A stretch of 32,481 bases of DNA from Bdellovibrio sp. (GCA_016185105.1 JACPOE010000032.1:1-32481); one strand, 5' to 3'. Shown: positions 1-7,919, counted from the stretch's first letter. Notes: generated by a model not told the origin, from the sequence alone. Numbers and translations are program-made.

Positions 1-482
1 ACGATCACCTGACTGCTGAGCAGCTTCTGAATTATTTTGGAGTGCTTTCGGGCATGGGGGGGGCTTTGATTCGAAAAAGGATTCCAGAAGTGCTATCTCA
101 GGTCAGTTTGTCCGATTTTAAGAAGTTAGAGTTAAAGAAATTTTCCAAAGGGATGCTTCAGAGAATAGGTATCGCCCAGTCGCTGCTGCACGACCCTAAG
201 GTTTTGGTTTTTGACGAGCCTATGAGCGGTTTGGACCCAATTGGTAGGAAAGAAATTCGGCAGTTGATGCAGAGTCTTAAAGCTGCCGGAAAAACTGTGT
301 TTTTCAGTACCCATATTATTCCGGACGTGGAGGAAATCTGCGATCAGGTTGCTGTTATTCAAAAGGGGGTCTTGAAGGTCAGTGGTCCTACTCATCAATT
401 TAAGACCGCTTCAGAGATAGAAAGCTTTTTTTATGAGCCCGTGGCCAAGACTTCTGAGGAGAAAAACACCCATGAAAAATAA
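1..482 (+). CDS. pilH: ABC transporter ATP-binding protein, PilH-like (5' end outside window)
   Basis: This is the C-terminal half of an ABC ATPase; the reading frame is open to the left edge (first full codon at 3), so its true start lies outside the window. Visible motifs in order are the signature helix FSKGMLQR, Walker B with catalytic glutamate (VLVFDEP), the D-loop SGLDP and the H-loop histidine in FSTH. The signature is FSKGM rather than the usual LSGGQ, a variant common in ABC-2 type exporters. A GTG at 42 could be read as a start, but the codons before it also match the family (LTAEQLLNYFGVLSG). It overlaps the permease gene by 11 bases, so the two are probably a pair. In Myxococcus xanthus, pilH and pilI (ABC transporter) sit directly before pilD; the same order here suggests this assignment. 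The symbol follows that usage and rests on synteny; the substrate is unknown. Confidence 0.85.
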   Translation, partial: DHLTAEQLLNYFGVLSGMGGALIRKRIPEVLSQVSLSDFKKLELKKFSKGMLQRIGIAQSLLHDPKVLVFDEPMSGLDPIGRKEIRQLMQSLKAAGKTVFFSTHIIPDVEEICDQVAVIQKGVLKVSGPTHQFKTASEIESFFYEPVAKTSEEKNTHEK

Positions 483-1272
483 TAGCTTTCCTACCACTTT
501 CTCAGTGATGCGGGCCGTAGGGTGGGTGAGCCTTCTGGATATTGTCCGAGACAAGGTCCTTTATAATTTTATTCTAGTCGCTGGGCTCTTATTCGGGGTT
601 GGGTACTTGGCTTCCAGGCTGACAGCCGTGAATCCAGAGAGAGTGGTACTAGATTTCGGATTGTCCGCGGTGATGGTGTCTTGCACCTTGATTGCAGTTT
701 TTACGGGATCGGGCTTGATGAGTCGGGAGCTTGAAAGAAGAACAATCCATATGGCTCTTTCCCGTCCAATCACCAAGGCCCAGTTCGTGCTTGGGAAGTT
801 TTTAGGATTGGCTGGGGCAATTGCTTTGAATTGGCTATTATTGGTTGGAGTCTATCTAGGGATTCTTCTTTTAACTACTCTTCGCACCGATACGGTAACT
901 CCGATTCTTTTATGGGCTCTAGTTTTAATTCTTTTTCAGAGCTGGGTGGTTGCCAGTTTATCGATCTTTTTTTCATCTTTTTCGACCACCTCGATTACGG
1001 TAATTTTTTCAGCTGGCCTTTATCTCATCGGCACCAATATTTCGCAGCTGAGGGTATTGGCTACCCACGCAGAGACAGGATTTGCGAGGCTAACGCTTAA
1101 AATAATCGCCGCCATTCTACCGAATTTAGAATACTTCAACCTCGGAACCAAGGTGACGTATGGACTTCCTGTTTCCCCCGCGTTCTTAGCTGTCTCTTTA
1201 GGCTACGCTTTGGTACTTATTGCTTTCTTACTTTTGTGCGCTGGCCTCTTAATTCATTGGCGGGAGGTATGA
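472..1272 (+). CDS. pilI: ABC-2 type permease, PilI-like
   Basis: An integral inner-membrane protein of 266 residues with about six hydrophobic segments (near 23-45, 60-85, 105-135, 145-170, 175-195 and 235-260). The stretch SRELERRTIHMALSRPITK after the second segment is the typical coupling region of ABC-2 permeases such as NosY. The ATG at 472 is preferred to the in-frame GTG at 433 because it follows GAGGAG at a workable distance and gives a normal N-terminus; the 11-base overlap with the ATPase gene suggests translational coupling. It is followed after 3 bases by pilD. In M. xanthus the equivalent permease gene pilI lies in the pil cluster and is needed for pilus assembly, but its cargo is not known. 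Family assignment is firm; the PilI name rests on synteny. Confidence 0.8.
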   Translation: MKNNSFPTTFSVMRAVGWVSLLDIVRDKVLYNFILVAGLLFGVGYLASRLTAVNPERVVLDFGLSAVMVSCTLIAVFTGSGLMSRELERRTIHMALSRPITKAQFVLGKFLGLAGAIALNWLLLVGVYLGILLLTTLRTDTVTPILLWALVLILFQSWVVASLSIFFSSFSTTSITVIFSAGLYLIGTNISQLRVLATHAETGFARLTLKIIAAILPNLEYFNLGTKVTYGLPVSPAFLAVSLGYALVLIAFLLLCAGLLIHWREV

Positions 1273-1275
1273 ACG

Positions 1276-2067
1276 ATGTTTGCAATTTTAGAATCCCCTT
1301 GGTCCGAGATTTTTGCAACTGCGATGGGACTTGTCGTTGGGAGCTTTCTGAATGTGGTCGTGGCGCGGCTGCCTAAGGGAAAGTCCCTGGTACGTCCAAG
1401 GAGTCAGTGTCCGAAGTGTAAAAAACAAATCTCCTGGTATGATAATGTCCCTGTATTTAGTTATCTTTTCTTAAGAGGAAAGTGCCGGGCGTGTAAGACT
1501 ACAATTTCGCCGAGGTATCCGGTTATTGAACTCTTAACCGGGATGCTCTTTCTAGCCGCCTTGATGCGTTTCGGCTGGAGTTGGTCGCTGGTTTTTCGAG
1601 ATTGGCCTTTTCTTGCATTGCTGGTGGCAATTGCTTTCATTGATCTTGAACACCGAATTATTCCTGATCCACTGAGTTTGGGTGGCCTAGGTTTGGGGTT
1701 AGCCACGTGCTGGCTGGGTGGACAGGTCCCGTGGCTGCAATGTTGGACTGGGGCAGCTTTTGGATTTTCTGTGTTTTATGCTCTGGCTTGGGCGTACCAA
1801 CACTGGAGTGGTCGTTCCGGCCTAGGCGGTGGGGATGTTAAACTTCTTGCTATGATAGGTGCATTCCTCGGACCAGGCGGTGTTTTTGCCACCATTTTTA
1901 TTAGCTCGGTCGTGGGTAGCATTGTTGGAATTGGTTGGGCGTTAGCTACTAAAAGAAAAGATGTGATGAAACTCTCTGTACCCTATGGGCCTTTTTTAGT
2001 GGTAGGAGCAATCTATTACTATTTGTTAGGTGATATTCTATGGTTCCAATTCATGACACCGATGTAG
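1276..2067 (+). CDS. pilD: Type IV prepilin peptidase/N-methyltransferase PilD
   Basis: A 263-residue A24-family aspartic peptidase that cleaves prepilin leaders and methylates the new N-terminus in the inner membrane. The N-terminal domain carries two CxxC pairs (CPKC at 45-48 and CRAC at 70-73), as in the zinc-binding form of the enzyme. The catalytic aspartates are visible: D123 in FIDLEHRIIPD and D187 in GGGDVKLLAMIGAF, the GxGD-type motif. Several membrane helices follow. Length matches the family. It begins 3 bases after the permease gene and its last 28 bases overlap the next gene. No pilin gene lies in the window, so the substrates must be encoded elsewhere, apart from the possible pseudopilin-like product downstream, which lacks a cleavage site. 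Confidence 0.95.
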   Translation: MFAILESPWSEIFATAMGLVVGSFLNVVVARLPKGKSLVRPRSQCPKCKKQISWYDNVPVFSYLFLRGKCRACKTTISPRYPVIELLTGMLFLAALMRFGWSWSLVFRDWPFLALLVAIAFIDLEHRIIPDPLSLGGLGLGLATCWLGGQVPWLQCWTGAAFGFSVFYALAWAYQHWSGRSGLGGGDVKLLAMIGAFLGPGGVFATIFISSVVGSIVGIGWALATKRKDVMKLSVPYGPFLVVGAIYYYLLGDILWFQFMTPM

Positions 2068-2663
2068 CCGAGGAGCGATGGTCAAAAGGGGAGTGGTCCA
2101 ACTACGAACTTTGGGAAAAAGTTGAAATTCGATTAAGAAGAAATCGGAGAGTTTGGATCGCGGCCACGGTGATTCTATTTTTGGCCCTTTCGGCTGTTCC
2201 GATTGTGATGGATCGCTGGCCAAAATGGGCCAGCCGTTCTTTAGCAAGGCAACTTGCTTTGGAAATTAATCGAGTAAAAAAAGAAGCTGCCGTATCAAGG
2301 TCTCCTTTCAAGTTTGTAATTACAGATCTAGAACGATTAGAGTTCGCAGTGGGTCCCGTGATAAGTTGCGCTAATTCTCTTCCGTTAGTAGGTCCTGCTC
2401 AGGTGCGCACCGGAGTTTTGTCTGGTGGAAAATGGGGCGGCAGTTTTTTCCTACTGAATCACGATCAAGGAGGGAAACTTGGAATACCTGGGCTCGTGAC
2501 AGAATATTGTTATGATCCATTTCAAGGCAGCAGCGCTGAAAGCAAGGAAGTCGACACTGTTGGGTTTGGAATAATTTCTGTCAAGGACTTGACGGAAAAT
2601 CGCTTAGATCGTCTTACTGTTTTGCTATTGAGTGGGCCTTCAGCGGATATTTCCTTCGACTAG
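2040..2663 (+). CDS. Unrecognised single-pass membrane protein in the pil operon (pseudopilin-like architecture)
   Basis: A 207-residue protein that I do not recognise. Residues 1-38 are charged and cytoplasmic in style, residues 39-57 form one membrane helix (WIAATVILFLALSAVPIV), and the rest should face the periplasm. Just after the helix, the segment SRSLARQLALEINRVKKEA followed by a beta-like stretch resembles the N-terminal helix of GspH-type minor pseudopilins. However, there is no prepilin cleavage site (no G or A followed by FxxxE before the helix), so PilD could not process it in the normal way. Two cysteines in the periplasmic part could form a disulfide. The ATG at 2040 lies inside the end of pilD and has AGGTGA seven bases upstream, which supports this start and suggests coupling. 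Position between pilD and pilM implies a pilus role; this is inference. Confidence 0.75.
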   Translation: MVPIHDTDVAEERWSKGEWSNYELWEKVEIRLRRNRRVWIAATVILFLALSAVPIVMDRWPKWASRSLARQLALEINRVKKEAAVSRSPFKFVITDLERLEFAVGPVISCANSLPLVGPAQVRTGVLSGGKWGGSFFLLNHDQGGKLGIPGLVTEYCYDPFQGSSAESKEVDTVGFGIISVKDLTENRLDRLTVLLLSGPSADISFD

Positions 2664-2690
2664 ATTTTATCCTGATTGTAGAATATTTAT

Positions 2691-3413
2691 GTGGCAGAAA
2701 GTCTTATTAAACAATTAATAGAGAAAATATCCGGTTCGTTATCAAACTCAGGGGCAACTGCTGTCGGCCTCAGTATCGGATCTTCTTCTGTTAAGTTGGT
2801 AGAGTTGAAAAAAACTGGAAAGACCTGGAAGCTTCTTCATTTTGGTATAGTTCAACTCGCAGAAGATATTATTGTGAATCGGGAAATTGTGAATCCGATT
2901 TCTGTTACAGAAAGTATCAAGTCTCTTCTTAATCAAATTAGTCTAAGTAACAAAATGGTCACAACGGCCCTTTCAGGGACCTCGTTGATTATTAAGAGAA
3001 TGAACATCGATGCCCCTGACGCAAAAGATCTCCAGGAGCAAGTCTTTTGGGAGGCAGAGCAATATCTTCCTTTTGATGTGTCCGAAGTGGTGATGGATTT
3101 TCAGCTGCTCTCTAGATCAAAAGATAACAAGGCAGATGTGATCTTGGTTGCGGTGAAGAAAAGCGTCTTGGATACCTACATGACGTGTATTGAAGACGCT
3201 GGTCTAAAAGCAAAAATTGTGGATGCTGATTTTTTTGCACTTCAGAATCTTTATGAAGCCAACTACCCCCCTAATCCATCCGAAGCTGTCGCGATTGTTG
3301 ATATAGGCGCAAGTGCTTTGAAGCTTGTGGTGGTCCAGGCTGGGGTGCCTGTCTTTACGAAGGACTCGGCGGTGGGTCAGGTGGCAATGGCGGAACGATT
3401 CCTCAGGAAGTAA
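2691..3413 (+). CDS. pilM: PilM, N-terminal fragment of a broken gene
   Basis: Residues 1-240 match PilM, the actin-like cytoplasmic ATPase that binds the tail of PilN at the pilus base. The phosphate-1 region is visible near the start (VGLSIGSSSVKLVELKK), and the second nucleotide-binding strand is near residue 204 (AIVDIGASALKLVVV). The frame ends in TAA just after AMAERFLRK, where a full PilM should continue with an Lxx-EEAE-xxK helix. The rest of the protein resumes in another frame (see the downstream fragment). Together they would make about 340 residues instead of the usual 350-380, so roughly 20 residues appear lost as well as the frame. The start is GTG at 2691 with no strong ribosome site. 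The lesion could be a real mutation or an assembly error; surrounding pil genes are intact. Confidence 0.8.
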   Translation: MAESLIKQLIEKISGSLSNSGATAVGLSIGSSSVKLVELKKTGKTWKLLHFGIVQLAEDIIVNREIVNPISVTESIKSLLNQISLSNKMVTTALSGTSLIIKRMNIDAPDAKDLQEQVFWEAEQYLPFDVSEVVMDFQLLSRSKDNKADVILVAVKKSVLDTYMTCIEDAGLKAKIVDADFFALQNLYEANYPPNPSEAVAIVDIGASALKLVVVQAGVPVFTKDSAVGQVAMAERFLRK

Positions 3414-3421
3414 GCGAGTTA

Positions 3422-3712
3422 ATGCACGTGATGGCGGATAATTTTGCTACTGAAATTAAAAGGGCACTGGATTTTTACAATGCCTCTTCAACCGGAGCGC
3501 CGGTAGCCTATGTTCTCTTGACCGGGGGTAGTGCAAAAATTCAAGGTCTTTCCAAAGTGATTGAGGATTCCTTAGGCCTTCCTACTCAACTCTTAAATCC
3601 CTTCAATTCAATTTCTTATGATCCAGCCGTATTCACTCAAGAATATCTCACCAATATTGCGCCCATTGCCGCCGTACCGATTGGATTGGCACTCCGAGCA
3701 GGTACAAAGTGA
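3422..3712 (+). CDS. pilM: PilM, C-terminal fragment of the same broken gene
   Basis: This 96-residue frame encodes the last part of PilM: the helix EIKRALDFYNA, the adenosine-binding strand and loop LLTGGSAKIQGLSKVI, and the end LLNPFNSISYDP, all well matched to the family. The homologous sequence already begins before this ATG, in codons from about 3398 (IPQEVSEL), so 3422 is only the first available start and probably not a natural one. The fragment lacks the phosphate-binding part and could not work as an ATPase alone. Its stop overlaps the GTG start of pilN (GTGA), as expected for an operon in which pilM and pilN were translated in tandem. If ribosomes stop at 3413, translation of pilN could be reduced unless this fragment is translated. 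Confidence 0.75.
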   Translation: MHVMADNFATEIKRALDFYNASSTGAPVAYVLLTGGSAKIQGLSKVIEDSLGLPTQLLNPFNSISYDPAVFTQEYLTNIAPIAAVPIGLALRAGTK

Positions 3713-4320
3713 TCAAAATCAACCTTGCGCTCAAAAAGCAAACAGGGGGTGCTGACGGTGGAAAAGGGGGCGGTGGTGGGGGCCCTCTTGGGAAAATGGA
3801 TTTTGATGCGTTCAAAGGGGTTCCGATCCGGAAAATTGCAGTCCCTTTGGTTGTAGGTTTTTTGGCTTCATATCTCCTAGATAACTACAAAGAAGAACAA
3901 TTAAAGAAGCTGGAAGAGGCTGTAACGAAGTCTCAAAATGAGGCTTCAAAATACCTTAACGACGCTCAGAAATATAAAACCTATGAACCGATCAAAAAGC
4001 AGCTTGATGATGACGAGGCGCTACTTAGAACTAAGCTTGATGTTGTGAAAAAGCTTACGGCCATGAGAGGAGCACAGGGGAAACTTCTTTCGGCCGTGTC
4101 TAGCACGATTCCGGCGGAAGTTTGGTTGACCGATTTCAGAGTTGAGAAAAATGAGGTTGTTGTTCGGGGTGCATCCTTGGGATACGGGCAGATTTCGGAT
4201 TTTATGAAGAGCCTCAATGAAAACTCAAATTTTTCCGGTTTTGAGTTGAAAAACTCACAACAGGACAAGGATGGGGGTCTTGAAATTGCGACTTTTGAGC
4301 TGAAGGGAAAGAGGAGGTAA
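3709..4320 (+). CDS. pilN: PilN, type IV pilus alignment-complex inner membrane protein
   Basis: A 203-residue bitopic membrane protein that links cytoplasmic PilM to periplasmic PilO. The short cytoplasmic tail begins MIKINLALKK; the canonical PilM-binding motif INLLPxR is therefore altered (INLAL). A glycine-rich linker follows (residues 13-29, with seven glycines in a near-continuous run), unusual for the family. The membrane helix is at about 42-58, followed by a long charged coiled coil (60-110) and a periplasmic ferredoxin-like domain with PAEVWLTDFRVEKNEVVVRG near 140. The GTG start overlaps the pilM stop. The family call is secure from helix, coiled coil and position; it forms a heterodimer with PilO in known systems. 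Confidence 0.9.
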   Translation: MIKINLALKKQTGGADGGKGGGGGGPLGKMDFDAFKGVPIRKIAVPLVVGFLASYLLDNYKEEQLKKLEEAVTKSQNEASKYLNDAQKYKTYEPIKKQLDDDEALLRTKLDVVKKLTAMRGAQGKLLSAVSSTIPAEVWLTDFRVEKNEVVVRGASLGYGQISDFMKSLNENSNFSGFELKNSQQDKDGGLEIATFELKGKRR

Positions 4321-4325
4321 GACAG

Positions 4326-5015
4326 TTGAATCTTGATCGCATCAACGATTTGATCAACAAGCTGCCGCTAACCTTGCTCCTCGTCGCTTATCTGGGGTAC
4401 CTGGGATACGACTATTATGAATTCACAAATAGTGACCAATCTCCTCTTGTGTCGAAACGGAAAGAAATCGAAACTGCCAAAGCAAATGCTCAGAAGGCTC
4501 AAGCGAAACTGAAGGATCTCGATCGATTCGTTAAAGGTCTCGAGACCAAAAAGGTGGAAATTCGACAATTGGCTTTGGATCTTCAGGAAACAAAGAGTTC
4601 CATTCCGGAGCGCTCCGATGTTCCTGGGTTTATGAAGGCCTTGATTACTGAGGCTAAACGTTCTGGTCTAAAGATCTCTGGGTTGAGGCCGGGAGAATCA
4701 TCGAATAAAGAGTTTTATTCTGAGCAGCACTACGATTTGAGATTTCAAGGGGCCTATTCCCAAGTCTTGGCTTTCATGGATCGAATTTCCAATATGAGCG
4801 ATATCATTCAAATCGACTCTTTTCAGATGAAACCCGTAGGTTCGGCATTGGCGAAATTTGTTAATTTGGATGGCAGTATCGATTTGAAGACCTTCAGCTA
4901 CCTTGGGACAAAAGAAGATAAAATTGGAACAAACGATACCTATACCAACAATTCTCAAGGGGTTGGGAGTAGTACTGACGCGCCTAAGGATGGGCAGACT
5001 GGAGGCAAGAAGTGA
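4326..5015 (+). CDS. pilO: PilO, type IV pilus alignment-complex inner membrane protein
   Basis: A 229-residue protein with one N-terminal membrane helix (about 14-31, LPLTLLLVAYLGYLGYDYY), a charged coiled coil (45-95) and a periplasmic domain containing IPERSDVPGFMKALITEAKR, the typical PilO core. The C-terminal 35 residues are polar and low in complexity. The start is TTG at 4326; it is supported by a strong GAGGAGG eight bases upstream and by the correct N-terminal topology. It pairs with PilN, and the two connect PilM to PilP and PilQ. Its stop codon overlaps the GTG start of pilP (GTGA), as at the pilM-pilN junction. Confidence 0.92.
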   Translation: MNLDRINDLINKLPLTLLLVAYLGYLGYDYYEFTNSDQSPLVSKRKEIETAKANAQKAQAKLKDLDRFVKGLETKKVEIRQLALDLQETKSSIPERSDVPGFMKALITEAKRSGLKISGLRPGESSNKEFYSEQHYDLRFQGAYSQVLAFMDRISNMSDIIQIDSFQMKPVGSALAKFVNLDGSIDLKTFSYLGTKEDKIGTNDTYTNNSQGVGSSTDAPKDGQTGGKK

Positions 5016-5938
5016 GGGCCTCCTGTTTGAGGAAACCATCCCACCATCGGCCCTCAAGGGCGGGAGCTTTTGCCCTACTCTTTTTGATTTCCTTTCCGAC
5101 TCTAGCTCAGGCTGATACCTCGGATCCTACGTCTGCATCGAATCCGAGTACCTCAAGTTCGGCACCGGCCACTGGGGTCAGCGCTGCCCCGGTGCCATCT
5201 TCGGGTAGCTCTGCCAACTCTACTTCAAACGGGGGCGTTCCTGGTACGGCAGCTGGTCAAGAAGTTGTGGTGAAAGAGGCCTTTTTGGAGGTTCGAGATC
5301 CGTTTAAAAAACCGGAGCTACTCCAAGAAAAAGTTGTGAAAAAGACGCCTTTGGAGAAATTTCCCGCTGACGGCTACATTTACCGTGGGTTGCTCACCGG
5401 TCCCGTTAAACTGAGGGCATTGATTGTCGATCCAGAAGGAAATACTTTTTTCGTGTCCGAGAAAATGCACTTAGGATCCAAAGGCGGCGTCATTGTAAGT
5501 ATTACTCCTGAAAAAATTAAAGTAAGGGAAAAGGCTCTTAACCTCTTAGGACAAGAAGAGTCTGTGTATGTTGAACTCACCATGCCTGGCTCTAAAGGGA
5601 CCGCCAAAGAAGGTACGGTAGGCGGCACTTCAAGTGGTAGCTCCGGAGGATCGATGCCAAATGGCGTCTCAGCTCCGGGTGCAGCAGGGGGAATGAAGGA
5701 CCCAAACTTACCTAATCCTGCGGCTAACATGAGTGGCACAGGGCAGCCGCCTCAGCCGCCGGTGGCCTCGCAAAATGTTGGGGTACAAGGCATGGTGTCC
5801 CCAGGGGGAGCGCCACCGCAAAGCATGCCTTCATTGAGTTTGCCGCCTCAAGCGGCGCAGCAACTGAGCGGAGGGCAAATGGACGCACAGAGTGCGCAAA
5901 AAATTTTAGATAGCTACACGGGATCAGTGCCGAAGTAG
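5012..5938 (+). CDS. pilP: PilP, pilus assembly periplasmic protein with long low-complexity tail
   Basis: PilP connects the PilN-PilO pair to the PilQ secretin. The conserved core is at about residues 90-190: EVRDPFKKPELLQ, PLEKFPADGYIYRGLL, and the beta-rich end with GSKGGVIVSITPEKIKVRE. It is flanked by disordered Ser/Gly/Ala/Pro-rich stretches (36-80 and 195-290), making the protein 308 residues against about 175 in classic PilP. The N-terminus carries a Sec signal (LLFLISFPTLAQA) with no cysteine after the cleavage site, so this is not a lipoprotein, unlike gammaproteobacterial PilP. GTG start, overlapping the pilO stop. The assignment is secure from the core and the operon. Confidence 0.88.
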   Translation: MRASCLRKPSHHRPSRAGAFALLFLISFPTLAQADTSDPTSASNPSTSSSAPATGVSAAPVPSSGSSANSTSNGGVPGTAAGQEVVVKEAFLEVRDPFKKPELLQEKVVKKTPLEKFPADGYIYRGLLTGPVKLRALIVDPEGNTFFVSEKMHLGSKGGVIVSITPEKIKVREKALNLLGQEESVYVELTMPGSKGTAKEGTVGGTSSGSSGGSMPNGVSAPGAAGGMKDPNLPNPAANMSGTGQPPQPPVASQNVGVQGMVSPGGAPPQSMPSLSLPPQAAQQLSGGQMDAQSAQKILDSYTGSVPK

Positions 5939-5963
5939 AGGCTTTAATGAGTAGGGGGATAGT

Positions 5964-7919
5964 ATGCAAAGTTGCAGGAAGCAGCTGAATAAGGTTCAAG
6001 GAAATGTCTTTCCTCTCTTTTTCGTTTCTTTGAAAAGGGGGATAGTCGTACTGGGTATGCTTTCCTCGATAGCTATGGGCGCCTCGAAAATTACCTCAAT
6101 TGAATTTAAGGGAACGCAGGACCCTAGTGAGCTTACGATTCAAGCAGATGGCCCTCTGAGTTTCGAAAAACAGGAAAATGAGCAGGACAAGCAAGTTGTT
6201 CTTGAAATCAAGGATGCGATTCTTTCAAAGAGCAATTCTAGAAAAATTGATACTTCATCCTTTAATAGTAATGTTGCTTTGATCAGCCCTTATTCAGTTA
6301 AGAATCAGCCCAACACCGTTCGAATCGTAATTCAACTCAGGCAAATGGGGAGCGTCGAAGCAACGCAAGAGGGTAACTCCATTCATGTAAAAATCCAGGG
6401 GACTGCAACTCCATCGGTGACACCTGAGAAGAAAAATTCGGGAAATTCATCTAGTGTAGGGGATGAAAAATCATCCATTACTTCATCTTCTGCTGCACCC
6501 GACACTACGCCCGAACCAGTTGCTAGCCCTTCAGTGGAGGGTGGCGAGGGTGAAACATCGGCTGCCTCAAGTGGGCCTAAGAGTAGACTTGAACAATTTA
6601 CTGAAGCTGTGGAGTCAAAGAAATTTTCAGGCACTCCCGTCACGCTCCAGGTGCGGGATACGGAAATTACCGATGTCCTGCGTCTCATTGGCGAGGCCAG
6701 CGGCTTTAATATTGTCGTGGCCGACGGAGTTAGAGGGAAGATTACTATTTCCCTTGTAGATGTGCCCTGGGATCAAGCCTTGGACGTCATTCTTCGAGTG
6801 GGTCATCTTGGGGCTGAAAGAAGTAACAATATTTTAAGAATCTCAACATTGGATGATCTTACTGCGGCGCGAGTTAAAGAGCACGCGGCAGAGCAGGCTG
6901 CTCAGGCCAATGCTCCCCGTTTGACTAAAGTCTTTCCGATTAGCTACGCAGACCTCTCAGATCTGGCGACCATTATAACTAAGTTTGCCTCAACCAGTAG
7001 TTCAAGCTCTGCCGCTGGTGGCGTAACTACAAGCGCTGGGATCGTTCAAGTAGACGCTCGAACCAACAGTATCATTATACAAGATGTCCCCAAGCAGATT
7101 GAAAAAATGAAGAAGCTAATCGAAATTTTAGACACCCAGACCCCTCAGGTGATGATCGAAGCGAAAGTGATCGAGGCCACCGAAGGCTTCACAAAGAGCC
7201 TCAACGGCAGTCTAGGTATTTCCTCGAATGCTACGGGGAATCTCTTTGCCAGCTTCTCCGGGGCGAATCCTATAGATCAAATGATAGGATCACCCGGCGT
7301 TTTTGCTTCGGGCTCTGGAATTAGTGCTCAAAGTCCCCAGGCTGGGACCTTCGGACTTTCGCCTAGCTTAAGTTTTATTCCGGGCTCCCCGCGATTGAAT
7401 GCGCTTCTTACTTGGGGTGAGACTGAAAGTCAGTTGAGAGTCGTCGCGTCGCCAAAGACAGTGGTCTTAAATAAACAAACTGCAAATATTGTACAGGGAA
7501 CGCCAGTATTGGTGCCTGGAACCACCACAGTAGCAGGGGTCGGGACCGTTCCAACCAGTTCAGTTCAGCAGGCTAATGTGAGTCTAAAGGTGAAACCAAC
7601 CGTTACCAATCAGGGCTCGGTTCTTTTAGATCTGACGGTTTCAAAAGACATTCCGATTGCTCTTGCTGGCGGAAATCAGGGGATTGGAAACCGAAACATG
7701 CAGACCCTGGTCTTGGTCGACAGCGGTTCGACTCTGGTTATCGGGGGAATTTATTCGATGCAGTCTCAGCGCACGTCAAGCGGCTTTCCAATTCTTAGAA
7801 AAATACCCATTCTGGGAGCGCTTTTCGGGAGTGAAAACGACAACACCGACCGGACAGAGTTATTTATTTTTATCACGCCTCGCATATTAAACTCGAAAGA
7901 GGCTGGGATTTCTGGGTAA
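5964..7919 (+). CDS. pilQ: PilQ, type IV pilus secretin
   Basis: The 651-residue outer-membrane secretin through which the pilus passes. In order: signal peptide (to about residue 40), one AMIN domain (about 45-150, peptidoglycan-binding in the family), a Ser/Pro/Glu-rich linker (150-210), an STN/N0 domain (223-300, LQVRDTEITDVLRLIGEASG), an N1 domain (322-395, ending in TNSIIIQDVPKQIEKMKKLI), and the secretin domain (to 645) with the typical VASPKTVVLNKQTANIVQG and final VIGGIYSMQ and ELFIFITPRIL. ATG start with AGGGGG upstream. Only one AMIN domain is evident, where several PilQ proteins have two or more. The stop shares one base with the next start (TAATG). Confidence 0.95.
   Translation: MQSCRKQLNKVQGNVFPLFFVSLKRGIVVLGMLSSIAMGASKITSIEFKGTQDPSELTIQADGPLSFEKQENEQDKQVVLEIKDAILSKSNSRKIDTSSFNSNVALISPYSVKNQPNTVRIVIQLRQMGSVEATQEGNSIHVKIQGTATPSVTPEKKNSGNSSSVGDEKSSITSSSAAPDTTPEPVASPSVEGGEGETSAASSGPKSRLEQFTEAVESKKFSGTPVTLQVRDTEITDVLRLIGEASGFNIVVADGVRGKITISLVDVPWDQALDVILRVGHLGAERSNNILRISTLDDLTAARVKEHAAEQAAQANAPRLTKVFPISYADLSDLATIITKFASTSSSSSAAGGVTTSAGIVQVDARTNSIIIQDVPKQIEKMKKLIEILDTQTPQVMIEAKVIEATEGFTKSLNGSLGISSNATGNLFASFSGANPIDQMIGSPGVFASGSGISAQSPQAGTFGLSPSLSFIPGSPRLNALLTWGETESQLRVVASPKTVVLNKQTANIVQGTPVLVPGTTTVAGVGTVPTSSVQQANVSLKVKPTVTNQGSVLLDLTVSKDIPIALAGGNQGIGNRNMQTLVLVDSGSTLVIGGIYSMQSQRTSSGFPILRKIPILGALFGSENDNTDRTELFIFITPRILNSKEAGISG

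Noticed and set aside
42..44. GTG as the real start of the first ABC ATPase
   Set aside because: Codons before it continue an open frame to the edge and match the family (LTAEQLLNYFGVL); the gene is simply cut by the window.
55..62. Run of eight G, possible homopolymer error
   Set aside because: The ATPase frame reads correctly through it on both sides.
3371..3400. Programmed -1 frameshift in pilM
   Set aside because: No slippery heptamer is evident near the junction, and a conserved helix is missing as well as the frame, so a deletion explains it better.
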